Assembly (NCBI GenBank): GCA_047600605.1
Contig: JASGKK010000001.1
Location: 186,001-250,000, forward strand
Direction of reading: 5' to 3'
From: CAYMZZ01 sp047600605
GTDB taxonomy: Bacteria; Bacteroidota; Bacteroidia; Chitinophagales; Chitinophagaceae
DNA length: 64,000 nt
Each line of letters starts with the position of its first letter. Within the stretch, counting starts at the first letter, position 1. Both the position numbers and the translations under genes were made by a program. Below the pieces are notes generated by a model. That model did not search any database. It was given only the letters and a program-made list of their open reading frames with translations, and was not told where the DNA came from. Positions 43,149 to 52,373 of the stretch are shown here, piece after piece.

Positions 43149-46100
43149 ATGAGAAACCTTCATGTTAAGGGTAGGTGTTACCTGCTTGTTATTTTTCTGA
43201 TTTGTTTTTCTTCGCTCAGCGCTCAGCAGATAACCGGTGCCCCTTCTTCACTTACAGTTAATCCCGGAAACTTTACGATCGTTGATCCCAGCCTGCAGGT
43301 TGCCGGCTCCGGCAACATCACTGACTTTACAATTCAGATTGTGGCTAATTACTACCAGGGCGATGAACTGTCTTTTGACGGAGGTCTGGCCGGTAGTCTT
43401 GGTATCAGCGGAAGTTACACCACCATGTCAGGTGTAACCGGTATTCTTAATTTTTCCGGTACTGCATCGCCGGCCAGCTGGCAGTCTCTTTTGCGTACGG
43501 TGACCTTTCGCAATACAACGGCTGAATGCGGTCCCGGTAACCGGCAAATACAGTTCATGTCCGGCCGTTACCTCTACAACCAGTTCAACGGGCATTATTA
43601 TGAATATGTAAGCGCCAATCTTAACTGGAAGCAGGCCAAAGAAGCAGCAGGCCGGCCGCTCTTACAACGGATTGCAGGGATACCTGGCCACATCCTCTTC
43701 GCAGGCCGAAAACAATTTTATCTGGAAACTGATGGCATCAGATGCATGGGTTGGCAGCACCTACGACTATACAGAATTGGTTGCTGCAGGTGTTACGGCC
43801 TATGCAGATCAGGCGGCAGCCATCGGAAAGGTATACTGGGTGACGGGGCCTGAAAAGGGGACATTTGTGAGCTCCGGGCTGGGAAGCCCCGTGGCGCAAA
43901 ATGGTCAGTATATGAACTGGAATCCCGGAGAGCCCAACAACTATAGCAATACGGCCGAATATTACACGCAACTTTATTCTTCCCAGCAGGGACGCTGGAA
44001 TGATCTGCCTATCGGCAGCCTTCTGCCTTACCTGGTAGAATACGGCGGTATGCCCGGTGATGTTCCGCAAAACAACAACTATTCCCGGCAACTGGAACTT
44101 TCCAATACGCTGGGTGGTGAAATCACCGGAGGCAATGTCTCCGTCTGTGCGGGCTCCAACTCCGTGACACTTACCACCACCGCAGCCGTTTCTGGTGTGA
44201 ATATTGTAAGATGGGAATATTCCTACGATAATTTTATTACACCAGGCATCGCTATCAGCCATACTGGTGCAACGTATACAGCCACCAACCTCACGCAAAC
44301 CACTTTCTTCCGCAGCATCGCATCAGGCAATCTTTGCAGTGAAGCGCCTTCCGGATCTACCAAAGTAACAGTTGGTACAACTGTGGCGGGCAATCTGTCG
44401 GCCGACAACACCTCGCTGTGTAATGGTTCAGGCGCGCTCATTTCCCTTACCGGTAATAGTGGCAATGTAGTAAAATGGCAATACAGTACGGATAATAATA
44501 ACTGGAACGATATTGCCAGTACGAGTGTGCAATACCATACAGGAGGCCTCTCTGCAGGTACTTATTATTACAGGGTGCATGTAAGTAATGCGGCTTGTGG
44601 TACGACCGTCGTTTCCTCCTCGCTTCAAATAACGGTATCAGCTGCCTCCGGCTCAGTAAGTGGTACCATTGCAGGTACCAGCATGCTGTGCGGCCTGGGA
44701 GCTACCGGCACCCTCATCCTGAGTGGATATACCGGAAATATCGTGAAGTGGCAAAAGTCTACTGATAATGGCCTCGTTTGGGCTGATATTGCCAACACTA
44801 CAACCTCTCTTTCGCTGGCGAATCAGACCGTCACAACACTTTACCGCGCCGTTGTAAAAAATGGCAGCTGTAATACAGTAAATACTGCTGCCTATACCGT
44901 CACATATATGGGAGGTGTCAATACCTGGCTGGGCACCATAGACACCGACTTCGGTAAACTGGGCAACTGGTCCTGTAAAATACCGGCAGACGGTGAAGAT
45001 ATCCGCATCAGCACCACAGCACCGTTTATGCCCCTGCTCGATCAGGACCGTACGCTTGGCCGTATCCTTTTTGAGGACAATACATCACTTAGTGTAAATG
45101 GCTATACACTCACTATCGAAGGCAATATCAGCGGTCCCAATACGGGCGTATTGAAAGGATCTGCCACCAGTAAGATAATCTTTAACGGATATACCAATTC
45201 TCAACCCATCTATTTTGATCAGTCGGTGCCCGGCACGAGCAATCATTTTGCCAACTGGACAGTAAATAAACAGGGTGTACCAGTAACCGATCCCGTATTG
45301 CAGTGTACTCCTATGTCAAGTTACCCTTTTCTCAATATGGGCATCAGCCGTGTACAGTTGGAGAATATTGACAAGAGCAGTGATCTCGCTGTGAATGGCG
45401 AAGGCTATTCTGACTATACGGCAACCGATACTACCACGCTTCAGCAGGGCAGCAGCTATACTGCTACTGTTACAGTGAGCACCGATTATGAACATGGCGT
45501 GTATATCTGGATCGACTGGAACAATGATGGCGATTTTGATGATGCCAATGAAAGTGTAGGTTATAATTATTTCGATTACAACAACAGCAACGAAGTGACG
45601 ATTACTTTTACCACACCGGTTATAGGTGGTGATATCACAGGTGGTAAAAAAAGGATGCGTATTACAGGCGGTTACCTGTATGGTACTATTGACCCCTGTT
45701 ATACGGATTATGGAGATATAGAAGACTATGCCATATTCCTGGCCCCGGTACCTTCGCCCGAGGCATTACTTGTACCCGGCAACAAAGTTGTGATCGGAGG
45801 CAGCCTTACATTTACTCATGGAAAAATACTGTTGGGAAATCAGGATATGCAATTAAGCAGTTCGGCCTCTATTACCGGTGCCAGTGAAGAACGTTATTTT
45901 GTGACCGATGGAACGGGCCGTTTGCACATCCAGATCCCGGCTGGTCAATCAAGAACCTTCCCTCTCGGTAATAGTGCTTACAACCCGCTTTCTATTACGA
46001 ATCGCAATGCTGCCGCTGACATCTTTGCGGTGAAGGTCCTCGATGAAGTATATCGCGATGGCATTGCTGGCCAGGCCATAACCACCTCGCGCGTACAACG

Positions 46101-46845
46101 TACCTGGGATATTCATAAGCAGAATGCCAACACAGGAGCGGGAGTAGATTTTATTTTCAACTGGAATGATGATGAATACAACCTGTTGTCGAATCCCTAT
46201 CTGCACCATTATAATGGAGCCAAATGGGACCGCCTGAATGGTTCATTCACTGCTACCTCCAATTCCCTGACCTATACCGGTTATACAGGTACTTTTTCAC
46301 CATTTGCAGTGGTCGACTATACATTTACACTTCCGGTAAGTTGGTTAGGTTTTACAGCCACACGCCAGGACAACAGGGTAGACCTTGCCTGGAGCACTGC
46401 CAGCGAAACCAATACAAAGGATTATATCATACAGCATTCAACCGATGGTGTGCAATGGAGTGATCTGGGACAGGTAGCTGCCACAGGCAATACCACACAG
46501 CGTTCTGATTATAGTTTTGTGCATCATACATCGGTACAGGGCAACAACTACTACCGGGTGCTGCAACGTGATCAGGACGGAAAGAGCAGCTACAGTCCGG
46601 TACGTACCGTGCGAATGACAGATAAAGCCAGTACCATTGTTGTTTTAGGCAACCCCGTTGCACAGCAAATTAACCTGGTGCTGACTCAAACGCAATCATT
46701 GCAACTGCTGGCTGCCGATGGACGGCTGGTATGGCAGGGCAAACTGAATGCCGGCGCGCAGAAAATTGATGTAAGCCGTCTCGCTGCCGGAATATATTCT
46801 CTGCGAAGCGAAACAGAAACTATGCGTATCACGGTACAACACTAA
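43149..46845 (+). CDS. Large secreted C-type-lectin/GEVED protein with T9SS sorting domain, broken by a one-base insertion
   Basis: Cell-surface protein. The first frame (from 43149) has a signal peptide (ending SSLSAQQ), a cadherin-like segment and the start of a lectin-like domain (NLNWKQAKEAA). At about 43650 one extra G, directly before GCCGGC, shifts the frame; the +1 frame resumes AGRSYNGLQGYLATS and completes the C-type lectin fold (WNPGEPNN, RWNDLP). Then come Ig/SprB-like repeats with paired Cys, a GEVED-type domain (WIDWNNDGDFDD) and a C-terminal type A T9SS domain (LAAGIYSLRSE). The restored length is 1231 residues. An extra base in the sequence is the most likely cause. Ligand unknown, probably sugars. 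Confidence 0.85.
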
Positions 46846-46918
46846 TATTATTAAAGAGGCTTAGTATACCGGGCAAAGAATTACCCGGTAACGAATGCAG
46901 GATTTTTTTCAGGATTTC

Positions 46919-46956
46919 AAATCAAAGGCAGCCATTTGGCTGCATTTGATTTTCAT
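46919..46956 (+). terminator. Terminator hairpin after the T9SS lectin gene
   Basis: AAATCAAAGGCAGCC (46919-46933) pairs with GGCTGCATTTGATTT (46938-46952) with one mismatch, loop ATTT, then a T-rich stretch. A smaller perfect hairpin TACCGGG / CCCGGTA lies just upstream at 46867-46890. Confidence 0.75.
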
Positions 46957-47031
46957 TGAGTTATGATTTTTGGCATGGTTTTCTGGATACAGGCTCAGTT
47001 ACCTATCATTTTACCATAAAATGAAGTATAT

Positions 47032-47619
47032 ATGAAACAAGTACTGAGTATTTTAGGTCTGAGCCTGTTGATGGCAGGACCCATTGCTGCCCAATCAACC
47101 AGTTTTGGACTTAAAGCCGGCTTAAATGTAGCCAGCCTCGAGACATCTGGTACAGATTTAAACGGTAAAGCCGGGTTATATGTAGGAGGATTAGCGCATA
47201 TTCATATTTCTCCTCATTTTGCCTTGCAGCCGGAATTGATGTATTCCATGCAGGGTGGTCAGCGCGACAACCAAACGGTGAAGCTGAATTATGTAAATAT
47301 CCCTTTTCTGGCCCAGTATATGGCCAATGATGGTTTTCGGCTGCAGACAGGACCACAACTGGGTATACTGGCAGCTGCCAAATCCAAGACCGGCGATGTG
47401 GAAGTCGACATTAAAGACAATCTGAGCGGCACCGATTTTTCCTGGGTATTTGGAGCCGGGTATCTTTTTCCACAGGGATGGGGTATTGATGGCCGCTTCA
47501 ATCTGGGGCTAAGTAATGTAGATGATAATGACAACAGCACTGTCAAAAACCGCGTGTTTCAGATAGGTGTATTTTACCAGTTTCCCACAACTGGCCGCAG
47601 CAGCCGTTCGCATCGATAA
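47032..47619 (+). CDS. Porin family outer-membrane beta-barrel protein
   Basis: A 195-residue protein with a signal peptide (MKQVLSILGLSLLMAGPIAAQ) followed by FGLKAGLNVASLE, the classic opening of the PF13568-type Bacteroidota barrels. Later strands include ALQPELMYSMQGGQ, LNYVNIPFLAQYM and GPQLGILAA; it ends with VFYQF and a basic tail. Single gene with a strong terminator behind it. Function unknown. Confidence 0.88.
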   Translation: MKQVLSILGLSLLMAGPIAAQSTSFGLKAGLNVASLETSGTDLNGKAGLYVGGLAHIHISPHFALQPELMYSMQGGQRDNQTVKLNYVNIPFLAQYMANDGFRLQTGPQLGILAAAKSKTGDVEVDIKDNLSGTDFSWVFGAGYLFPQGWGIDGRFNLGLSNVDDNDNSTVKNRVFQIGVFYQFPTTGRSSRSHR

Positions 47620-47640
47620 TCGGTTTCTCCTTTTATATTT

Positions 47641-47672
47641 CGAAGCCCTTTTCAAAGGGCTTCGTTATTTTT
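47641..47672 (+). terminator. Rho-independent terminator after the porin-family gene
   Basis: CGAAGCCCTTT (47641-47651) and AAAGGGCTTCG (47654-47664) form a perfect stem with a two-base loop, followed by TTATTTTT. Confidence 0.93.
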
Positions 47673-47688
47673 ACAAAAAAGTAGACGC

Positions 47689-48213
47689 TTGAAATCGATT
47701 CTTTCACAGGAGCAGCTGGCTATCACCATCAAAAGGCTGGCACATCAGATACTGGAAAATCATACGGGGCTTACAGATACGGTGCTGATCGGACTTCAGC
47801 CACGGGGTATTTATTTATCAGACAGGGTGGTGGCCGAGATCCGGAAGGAATTTCCGGGTACGGAGGTTCAGTACGGAAAGCTGGACATTACTTTTTACCG
47901 CGACGATATCCGCAAGGAACTGCATGTACCCAATCAAACCGATATTCCTTTTTCTATTGAAGGAAAAAAAGTGATTCTGATCGATGATGTGTTGTATACC
48001 GGCCGCACGATCCGTGCAGCACTCGATGCATTGCTCGACTTTGGCCGTCCCGATAAAGTAGAGCTTTGTGTACTGATTGACCGCCGTTTCAGCCGTCAGT
48101 TTCCCATTCAGTCTGATTATACCGGCAAATCAATTGATTCTATCATTACCCAAAAAGTCCGCGTGTTCTGGCAGCAGAAAGACGGGAAGGAAGAGGTGGT
48201 GATACTGGATTAA
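47689..48213 (+). CDS. pyrR: PyrR-type phosphoribosyltransferase (pyrimidine regulator/uracil PRTase)
   Basis: A 174-residue PRTase-fold protein. The PRPP-binding motif is VILIDDVLYTGRTIRAAL; IGLQPRGIYLSDR and LVLIDR-like VLIDRRFSRQFPI are PyrR hallmarks. The start is TTG at 47689 (KSILSQEQL follows). In Firmicutes PyrR controls attenuation by binding mRNA; here it may be mainly a uracil phosphoribosyltransferase, and no anti-terminator was recognised. The gene precedes pyrB by 188 bp, with an octamer hairpin between. Confidence 0.93.
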   Translation: MKSILSQEQLAITIKRLAHQILENHTGLTDTVLIGLQPRGIYLSDRVVAEIRKEFPGTEVQYGKLDITFYRDDIRKELHVPNQTDIPFSIEGKKVILIDDVLYTGRTIRAALDALLDFGRPDKVELCVLIDRRFSRQFPIQSDYTGKSIDSIITQKVRVFWQQKDGKEEVVILD

Positions 48214-48228
48214 ACGAGGATAAGATGT

Positions 48229-48361
48229 GAAAATTTGAGGATTTGAAGATTTGGAAAAGGCGAAAAATCCATGAATCTGTTTTTACAGGAATTAATGCGC
48301 TATAATTTTACGGATTGAAGTAATGATCATCATCTTCAAATCTTCAAATCCTCAAATTTTC
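48229..48361. repeat. Octamer-array inverted repeat between pyrR and pyrB
   Basis: The 25-nt arm at 48229-48253 (begins GAAAATTTGAGGATTTGAAG) has a perfect inverted copy at 48337-48361, with an 83-bp loop. Reverse-orientation words continue to 48374 (CAAATCCCCAAATCAA). It could form a large hairpin in the pyrR-pyrB gap. I found no PyrR-binding anti-anti-terminator signature in it. Confidence 0.9.
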
Positions 48362-48401
48362 AAATCCCCAAATCAATCTTTTGCCCTAACTTCGCTTTTT
48401 A

Positions 48402-49328
48402 ATGCAACTATCTACTCGACATCTTCTGGGCATTAAAGACCTTTCTACCAGCGATATCTCTCTTATTTTACAAACAGCCAGGCAATTCAAGGAAGTACTG
48501 CAGCGTCCGGTAAAGAAGGTTCCTTCTCTGCGCGATATAGTGGTGGTCAATCTCTTTTTCGAAAACTCCACCCGCACCCGTATTTCGTTTGAACTGGCCG
48601 AAAAACGCCTGTCGGCCGATACAGTCAATTTTACCGCATCTTCTTCGTCAGTGGCTAAAGGAGAGACCCTGCTGGATACTGTCAACAATATTTTGTCGAT
48701 GAAAGTGGATATGGTAGTCATGCGGCATAGCGCCAGTGGCGCCCCCCATTTTCTGGCACAGCATATACCCGCTGCCATCATCAATGCCGGCGATGGTATC
48801 AATGAACATCCCACACAGGGTCTGCTCGATGCTTTTTCGATCGAGGAAAGAACCGGCTCGCTGGAAGGGCGTAAGGTGGCCATCATTGGCGATATCATGC
48901 ATAGCCGGGTGGCACAGAGCAATATTTACCTGCTTCGCAAAATGGGTGCACATGTGACCGTATGTGGTCCGCCCACGCTGATCCCCAAATATATCAGTCA
49001 GGCACTCGGTGTGGAGGTCAGCTACAATCTGAAGGAGACACTGGAGTGGTGCGATGTAGCTAATGTGTTGCGTATCCAGCTGGAGCGGCAAAACCAGGTA
49101 CTGTTTAGCTCGCTGCGGGAGTATAATCTGGCTTATGGCATCAGCCGTAAGCTGCTCGACAGCCTGCACAAGGAGGTTGTGATCATGCACCCGGGACCGA
49201 TCAACCGGGGAGTAGAATTGGATAGCGATGTGGCGGATAGTAAACAATCTATTATCTTACAGCAGGTAGAGAATGGGGTAGCCGTGCGTATGGCCGTGCT
49301 GTACCTGCTTTCTAACCGGAATAATTAA
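48402..49328 (+). CDS. pyrB: Aspartate carbamoyltransferase, catalytic subunit
   Basis: A 308-residue enzyme that joins carbamoyl phosphate and aspartate in pyrimidine synthesis. FFENSTRTRISFE holds the carbamoyl-phosphate loop (STRTR), HPTQGLLDAFS is the aspartate side, and HPGPINRG is the C-terminal signature. Length is normal. No pyrI regulatory gene is adjacent. An atypical -7-like TAACTTCG lies just before the start. Downstream are coaD (73 bp) and a thioesterase gene. Confidence 0.97.
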   Translation: MQLSTRHLLGIKDLSTSDISLILQTARQFKEVLQRPVKKVPSLRDIVVVNLFFENSTRTRISFELAEKRLSADTVNFTASSSSVAKGETLLDTVNNILSMKVDMVVMRHSASGAPHFLAQHIPAAIINAGDGINEHPTQGLLDAFSIEERTGSLEGRKVAIIGDIMHSRVAQSNIYLLRKMGAHVTVCGPPTLIPKYISQALGVEVSYNLKETLEWCDVANVLRIQLERQNQVLFSSLREYNLAYGISRKLLDSLHKEVVIMHPGPINRGVELDSDVADSKQSIILQQVENGVAVRMAVLYLLSNRNN

Positions 49329-49400
49329 CCAGCGGCTCTGATCAGCAGGCCATGTGAAGGCCTCTTGCCGGTCTGCGCCACACAAAACCAGACTGCAGTT

Positions 49401-49871
49401 ATGGCTCGTATATGCCTTTTTCCCGGCACTTTTGATCCCGTTACACTCGGACATGTGGATATTATCAACCGGGCAATGCCTTTGTTTGATAAAATTATTG
49501 TGGGCGTTGGTCTCAATGCAGCCAAGGCACCCATGTTTTCGGCCGATCAGCGTCTGCAATGGATCAGTGAGATTTATAAGGATGAACCAAAGGTCGAAGG
49601 AGCCGTATACGAAGGTCTCACGATCGATTATTGCCGCAAGATCGGCGCCCGGTTTATTCTCCGGGGTATCCGTTATGTCAGCGACTTCGAATATGAGAAA
49701 ACGATTGCCGATGCCAATCGTACACTTGACAAAAGCATTGAAACCATCTTTCTGACCGGCGAACCCAAGTACACATCGGTCGCTTCGACCATTGTAAGGG
49801 ATATTATCCGCAATGGGGGCGATGCTCACCTGTTTCTCCCGGAAGTGGTCTATTCTTCATTACCAAAATAA
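49401..49871 (+). CDS. coaD: Phosphopantetheine adenylyltransferase
   Basis: A 156-residue enzyme of coenzyme A synthesis. The ATG at 49401 starts MARICLFPGTFDPVTLGHVD, with the nucleotidyltransferase TxGH motif. RGIRYVSDFEYE binds phosphopantetheine, and the second catalytic motif is TSVASTIVRDI (the family's ISSTxxR, here VASTIVR). Normal length. The thioesterase gene follows after 7 bp, so the two are coupled. Confidence 0.96.
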   Translation: MARICLFPGTFDPVTLGHVDIINRAMPLFDKIIVGVGLNAAKAPMFSADQRLQWISEIYKDEPKVEGAVYEGLTIDYCRKIGARFILRGIRYVSDFEYEKTIADANRTLDKSIETIFLTGEPKYTSVASTIVRDIIRNGGDAHLFLPEVVYSSLPK

Positions 49872-49878
49872 AGAGCAT

Positions 49879-50332
49879 ATGTCTATTTGGTTTAATAAGG
49901 AATTATCAATAACCTATCTCGATTCCCTTTTACCCAATACAATGGGCGAATACCTCGGGATTGAATGGGTAGAAATTGGTGATGCACATCTGGTAGCGCG
50001 TATGCCGGTCGATAACCGTACCCGGCAGCCCTATGGTCTGCTGCATGGCGGAGCTTCCTGCACTCTGGCCGAAACGGTAGGTAGTGTAGCATCGGCCCTC
50101 GTGGTTGATCATAACCGTTTTGCCTGTGTGGGGCTGGAGATCAATGCTAACCATGTGCGTAGTGCACGCGAAGGTTTTGTAACCGCTAAGGCCACAGCGC
50201 TGCATCTGGGAGGCAATACACATGTATGGGATATTAAGATAGAGGATGAGGCACACCGGCTGATCTGTGTGCAGCCGGCTTACCGTAGCTGTTATTCCCC
50301 GCAAGGAATCATTCCGCCAGCCAAGTCTCTAA
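49879..50332 (+). CDS. Hotdog-fold acyl-CoA thioesterase (PaaI/YdiI-like), broken by a one-base insertion near the 3' end
   Basis: A hotdog thioesterase: LLHGGASCTLAETVGSVAS is the signature with the catalytic Glu, VGLEINANHVRSAREG follows. The start is ATG 49879. In the frame as given, the end drifts after LICV into a tail (QPAYRSCYS...) that runs to 50388 over the convergent NUDIX gene. Dropping one base at about 50272, two bases before GCCGGC, restores the family's ending LICVSRLTVAVIPRK and stops at 50332, giving 150 residues. I give the restored end. Adjacent to coaD, which fits CoA-thioester chemistry. Confidence 0.88.
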
Positions 50333-50935
50333 AATCTCTTTTACAGAAGGAAAGCATTCGGGCAGATAAGCCGGCACTTCTGCTTTAGACACCCAACGGG
50401 CTTCACTGATATCTTCTTCGCTTTGAGGAGTCAACGCTGGTGTGCCCTTTATATGCATCAGAAACCAGTATGATTCTTTTAAAACAAAACGGGCTCCCTG
50501 GTGATAAGTATGATAAGTGACGGGTAAAGGTTTTTCAATCGAAAGGGTTTTCAGACCGGTCTCTTCCTGCACTTCACGTACGGCGCATTCCTCGATCAAT
50601 TCTCCTTCGTCCTGTTTGCCTTTGGGCAGGTCCCACTTGCCGCGGCGAAAGATCAGTAAGGCCTGGCCCTGTTCATTGAGCACCAGTCCGCCACCCGCCC
50701 GGATCAATTCAAATTTCCGATAGAAAGCATGTTTAAGTTCTGCCAGATCGGGATGCAGAAATACGCCCGCATGCACTTTTTCCAGCTGCATTTCATGAAT
50801 CATGGTATTGATCGTATGCACATTGAGCTCATCAATAAAGACAGCATCATCATGATGCAGGTAAGGATCAATGCTGTCATCAATACGATCGCATAGAAAG
50901 AGCGGTTTATCGTTGAAATAGATCTTCAGGTGCAT
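50309..50935 (-). CDS. NUDIX hydrolase
   Basis: A 208-residue cytoplasmic protein. The start ATG at 50935 opens MHLKIYFNDKPLFLC; the upstream frame passes through the inverted repeat. The NUDIX box is complete: GKQDEGELIEECAVREVQEE followed by TGL, matching Gx5Ex7REVxEExGL. About 80 N-terminal residues form a separate region. Substrate unknown. NUDIX next to pyrE, divergent, is an arrangement common in Bacteroidota. It overlaps the end of the restored thioesterase gene by 24 bp. Confidence 0.9.
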   Translation of the reverse strand: MHLKIYFNDKPLFLCDRIDDSIDPYLHHDDAVFIDELNVHTINTMIHEMQLEKVHAGVFLHPDLAELKHAFYRKFELIRAGGGLVLNEQGQALLIFRRGKWDLPKGKQDEGELIEECAVREVQEETGLKTLSIEKPLPVTYHTYHQGARFVLKESYWFLMHIKGTPALTPQSEEDISEARWVSKAEVPAYLPECFPSVKEILETWLAE

Positions 50936-50959
50936 GGGGTAAAGGTAGGAGAAAAATAT

Positions 50960-51109
50960 GCTAATGTGCTGATGTGTTAATGTGCTAATGAAGGGGGAAA
51001 AATCTTTATTGAGTTTCGTCATTTCCTGTTTACGATTATTTAATTACGTATGACACCCTGGATCAAAAGGTTAATCAGCATTAGCACATTAACACATCAG
51101 CACATTAGC
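50960..51109. repeat. Perfect 31-bp inverted repeat of octamers (TAATGTGC family) upstream of pyrE
   Basis: 50960-50990 and 51079-51109 are perfect inverted copies over 31 bases, with an 88-bp spacer. The arm is built of eight-base words TAATGTGC / TGATGTGT. It lies in the 227-bp gap between the divergent NUDIX and pyrE genes. Reverse words of the same family recur at 52411-52446. Confidence 0.95.
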
Positions 51110-51150
51110 ACATTACTCTTTATACTTTTAAACCTTTCTGCTACTTGAAT

Positions 51151-51158
51151 TATCTTTG
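51151..51158 (+). promoter_or_regulatory. pyrE: Candidate -7 box of pyrE
   Basis: TATCTTTG matches the consensus and ends four bases before the ATG at 51163, so the transcript would be nearly leaderless. The -33 region is only TTTA. Confidence 0.55.
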
Positions 51159-51162
51159 CCGC

Positions 51163-51798
51163 ATGACTAACGAAAAAGTGGTGGCAGGAAAACTGCTGCA
51201 GGCGCAGGCTATCAAACTCAGTCCTCAGCAACCGTTTACCTGGGCCAGTGGCTGGAAAAGCCCGATCTATTGCGACAACCGTCGTGTGCTTTCTTACCCG
51301 TTTATCCGGGATTTTGTGAAATCTGAACTTTGTAACCTGGTTTTTGAAAAGTTTCCGGAAGCAGAACTGCTGGCAGGTGTTGCCACAGCAGGTATTGCCT
51401 GGGGAGCGATGACGGCGGATCAGCTTAAACTGCCCTATATCTATGTGCGTCCAAAGCCGAAAGAACATGGCCTGGGCAACCAGATCGAAGGTTTTTATGA
51501 ATCCGGACAGAAGACGGTGGTGATCGAAGACCTGATCTCAACCGGTAAAAGCAGTCTGCAGGTCGTAGATGTGCTTAAAAATGCCGGAGTGGAAGTAATA
51601 GGGATGGTATCTATTTTCACCTATGGTTTTACAATCGCCACCGAGGCCTTTGCGAAAGCCGGGGTAACCTATCATTCGCTGACCAATTATCCCGCATTGC
51701 TGGAACTGTCTGTTGAAAAGGGAACACTGGATCCCGCTACCCAGTCCGTTTTGTTAAAATGGCGCGAAGACCCGGCCAATTGGCAGGGAGTTTTGTAA
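51163..51798 (+). CDS. pyrE: Orotate phosphoribosyltransferase
   Basis: A 211-residue enzyme that joins orotate and PRPP to make orotidine monophosphate. The ATG at 51163 (MTNEKVVAGKLLQAQAIKLS) is chosen over a TTG-type extension. The PRPP-binding motif is VVIEDLISTGKSS, and the N-terminal PFTWASGWKSPIYCD is the orotate-side signature. Length is normal. It is followed 19 bp later by the heavy-metal-associated-domain gene. Confidence 0.96.
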   Translation: MTNEKVVAGKLLQAQAIKLSPQQPFTWASGWKSPIYCDNRRVLSYPFIRDFVKSELCNLVFEKFPEAELLAGVATAGIAWGAMTADQLKLPYIYVRPKPKEHGLGNQIEGFYESGQKTVVIEDLISTGKSSLQVVDVLKNAGVEVIGMVSIFTYGFTIATEAFAKAGVTYHSLTNYPALLELSVEKGTLDPATQSVLLKWREDPANWQGVL

Positions 51799-51817
51799 TT
51801 TGTAACAAATCATACTC

Positions 51818-52189
51818 ATGAAACAACTCGTTTTGCTGGCAGGCCTGCTGCTGACCGGCGTACTGGCTTCTCAGGCTCAGACAAAGGCTCTGCAGACCGC
51901 CAAAATAAAAACTCCCAATGCGCTTTGTGAGGCTTGCAAGACCCGTATTGAGACCTATCTGAAACGTATTGATGGTGTACAAATGGTGAATGTCAACTTT
52001 CGCCGGGGTGAGACCACGGTAAAATATCTGACTGATCGCACCAATATCGAAGAGATCAAGACAGCTATTGCCAATCAGGGTTATGATGCCGATGATGTAA
52101 CAGCCAACGAAGAATCATATAAAAAACTTCCCATCACCTGCAAAAAAGCAGAAGATGGAGGAGGACATCCGAAGCCGAGGCAGGAATAA
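51818..52189 (+). CDS. Secreted heavy-metal-associated (HMA) domain protein
   Basis: A 123-residue protein with a signal peptide (MKQLVLLAGLLLTGVLASQA). One HMA ferredoxin-like domain (about 26-95) has a CxxC metal-binding pair in NALCEACKTRIE and the usual YLKRIDGVQMVNVNF and IANQGYDADD. A short Lys/Gly/Pro tail follows, with one more Cys (PITCKK). Probably a periplasmic copper or zinc binding protein; the metal is not known. Transcribed after pyrE, followed by a long perfect palindrome. Confidence 0.87.
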   Translation: MKQLVLLAGLLLTGVLASQAQTKALQTAKIKTPNALCEACKTRIETYLKRIDGVQMVNVNFRRGETTVKYLTDRTNIEEIKTAIANQGYDADDVTANEESYKKLPITCKKAEDGGGHPKPRQE

Positions 52190-52227
52190 AGAGTATAAAG
52201 GGTTTAAAAGTTTAAACCGACAATAAA

Positions 52228-52273
52228 AGTTAGGCCGGTTATTTCAAATTAATTTGAAATAACCGGCCTAACT
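52228..52273. repeat. Perfect 46-bp palindrome after the HMA gene
   Basis: A perfectly self-complementary stretch without loop: the left half begins AGTTAGGCCGGTTATTTCAA, and the right half mirrors it to TAACT at 52273. No T-run follows directly, although CGTTTATAAG comes next. It may act as a terminator in RNA or form a cruciform in DNA. Confidence 0.93.
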
Positions 52274-52373
52274 CGTTTATAAGTAAGTATTTAATTATGT
52301 AAAACAGGACATGTCTAATTCGCACCACCCCATACCCTGAAAATTGTAGCCCTGCGAGGCTACAGTATTCAGG

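Noticed and set aside
48229..48361. PyrR-responsive attenuator between pyrR and pyrB
   Set aside because: The hairpin is built of the same octamers found at unrelated loci, and no PyrR-binding loop or alternative pairing with a T-run terminator was seen.
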